Assembly (NCBI GenBank): GCA_039545295.1
Contig: BCIK01000009.1
Location: 886,405 to 950,404 of the forward strand
DNA length: 64,000 bases
Direction: 5' to 3'
Source of the DNA: Udeniomyces pyricola
Lineage: Eukaryota > Basidiomycota > Tremellomycetes > Cystofilobasidiales > Mrakiaceae
Part shown: piece after piece, positions 63,970 to 64,000 of the stretch
Numbering within the stretch: position 1 is the stretch's first letter
Layout of the letters: each line of letters starts with the position of its first letter
Position numbers and translations under genes: made by a program
The notes under the pieces: generated by a model
What the model was told of the DNA's origin: nothing
The model's input: only the letters and a program-made list of their open reading frames with translations
Databases searched by the model: none

Positions 63970-63974
63970 TTTTT
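63970..63974 (+). terminator. RNA polymerase III terminator
   Basis: A run of five T begins six bases after the tRNA-Arg discriminator base, as expected for Pol III termination. Confidence 0.85.
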
Positions 63975-64000
63975 GCCGGGCCGGCAAGGGAGGCGGGAGG

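Overview
This window is nuclear DNA from a fungus, most likely a basidiomycete (probably yeast-like). The genes are dense and full of short introns (about 50-130 nt, GT..AG). The proteins are clearly fungal, genes lie on both strands without operons, and there is one tRNA gene. I cannot name the genus. A 100-base run of N at 5706-5805 and single Ns at 6174, 57303 and 63880 show this is a draft scaffold. All exon structures below were built by hand from reading frame, splice sites and conserved motifs. Most keep frame across every junction and end on the expected C-terminus.

Layout. 0.3-5.6 kb: a very long Ser/Pro-rich TBC-domain protein (+), then low-complexity pyrimidine-rich DNA and the gap. 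6.8-10.6 kb: methionine sulfoxide reductase A and a mitochondrial processing peptidase alpha-type protein (both -). 11.0-16.1 kb: splicing factor Spp2 and vacuolar carboxypeptidase S (both +). 16.5-25.0 kb: carnitine acetyltransferase, ribosomal protein eL39 and ribosome-assembly factor Mrt4 (all -). 25.4-31.9 kb: deoxyhypusine hydroxylase and a GPI-anchored alpha-amylase (+). 32.8-35.6 kb: a SMYD-type SET/MYND methyltransferase (-). 35.8-38.3 kb: Ssf1/Peter Pan Brix protein (+). 38.8-52.8 kb: five minus-strand genes, namely Ydj1-type Hsp40, pyruvate dehydrogenase E1 alpha, Sad1/USP39 with an N-terminal SAP domain, and SCYL2 pseudokinase (four identified genes), bounded by the divergent SSF1 and CHY genes. 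53.2-54.4 kb: a small CHY-type zinc-finger protein (+). 54.8-57.4 kb: protein kinase A catalytic subunit (-). 59.6-61.4 kb: a SET-domain methyltransferase of the RKM/SETD3 type (-). 62.1-63.6 kb: an unresolved, possibly broken locus (-). 63.9 kb: tRNA-Arg(UCU).

The genes are mainly housekeeping: ribosome biogenesis (MRT4, SSF1, RPL39), splicing (SPP2, SAD1), translation-factor modification (deoxyhypusine hydroxylase), mitochondrial metabolism (PDA1, MAS2-like, carnitine acetyltransferase), vesicle traffic (TBC, SCYL2) and signalling (PKA). I saw no secondary-metabolite cluster, mating locus, intact transposon or CRISPR array, and no clear new multi-gene system.

The most unusual signal is in gene structure. 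Several genes finish or begin on tiny exons (3-20 nt) that supply functionally essential termini: the Trp end of MsrA, the CAAX box of Ydj1, the hydrophobic F-x-x-F end of PKA, part of the PKA glycine loop, and the first Cys of the CHY protein. A non-consensus 5' splice site, GTTCGT, recurs in about 11 introns across nine genes.
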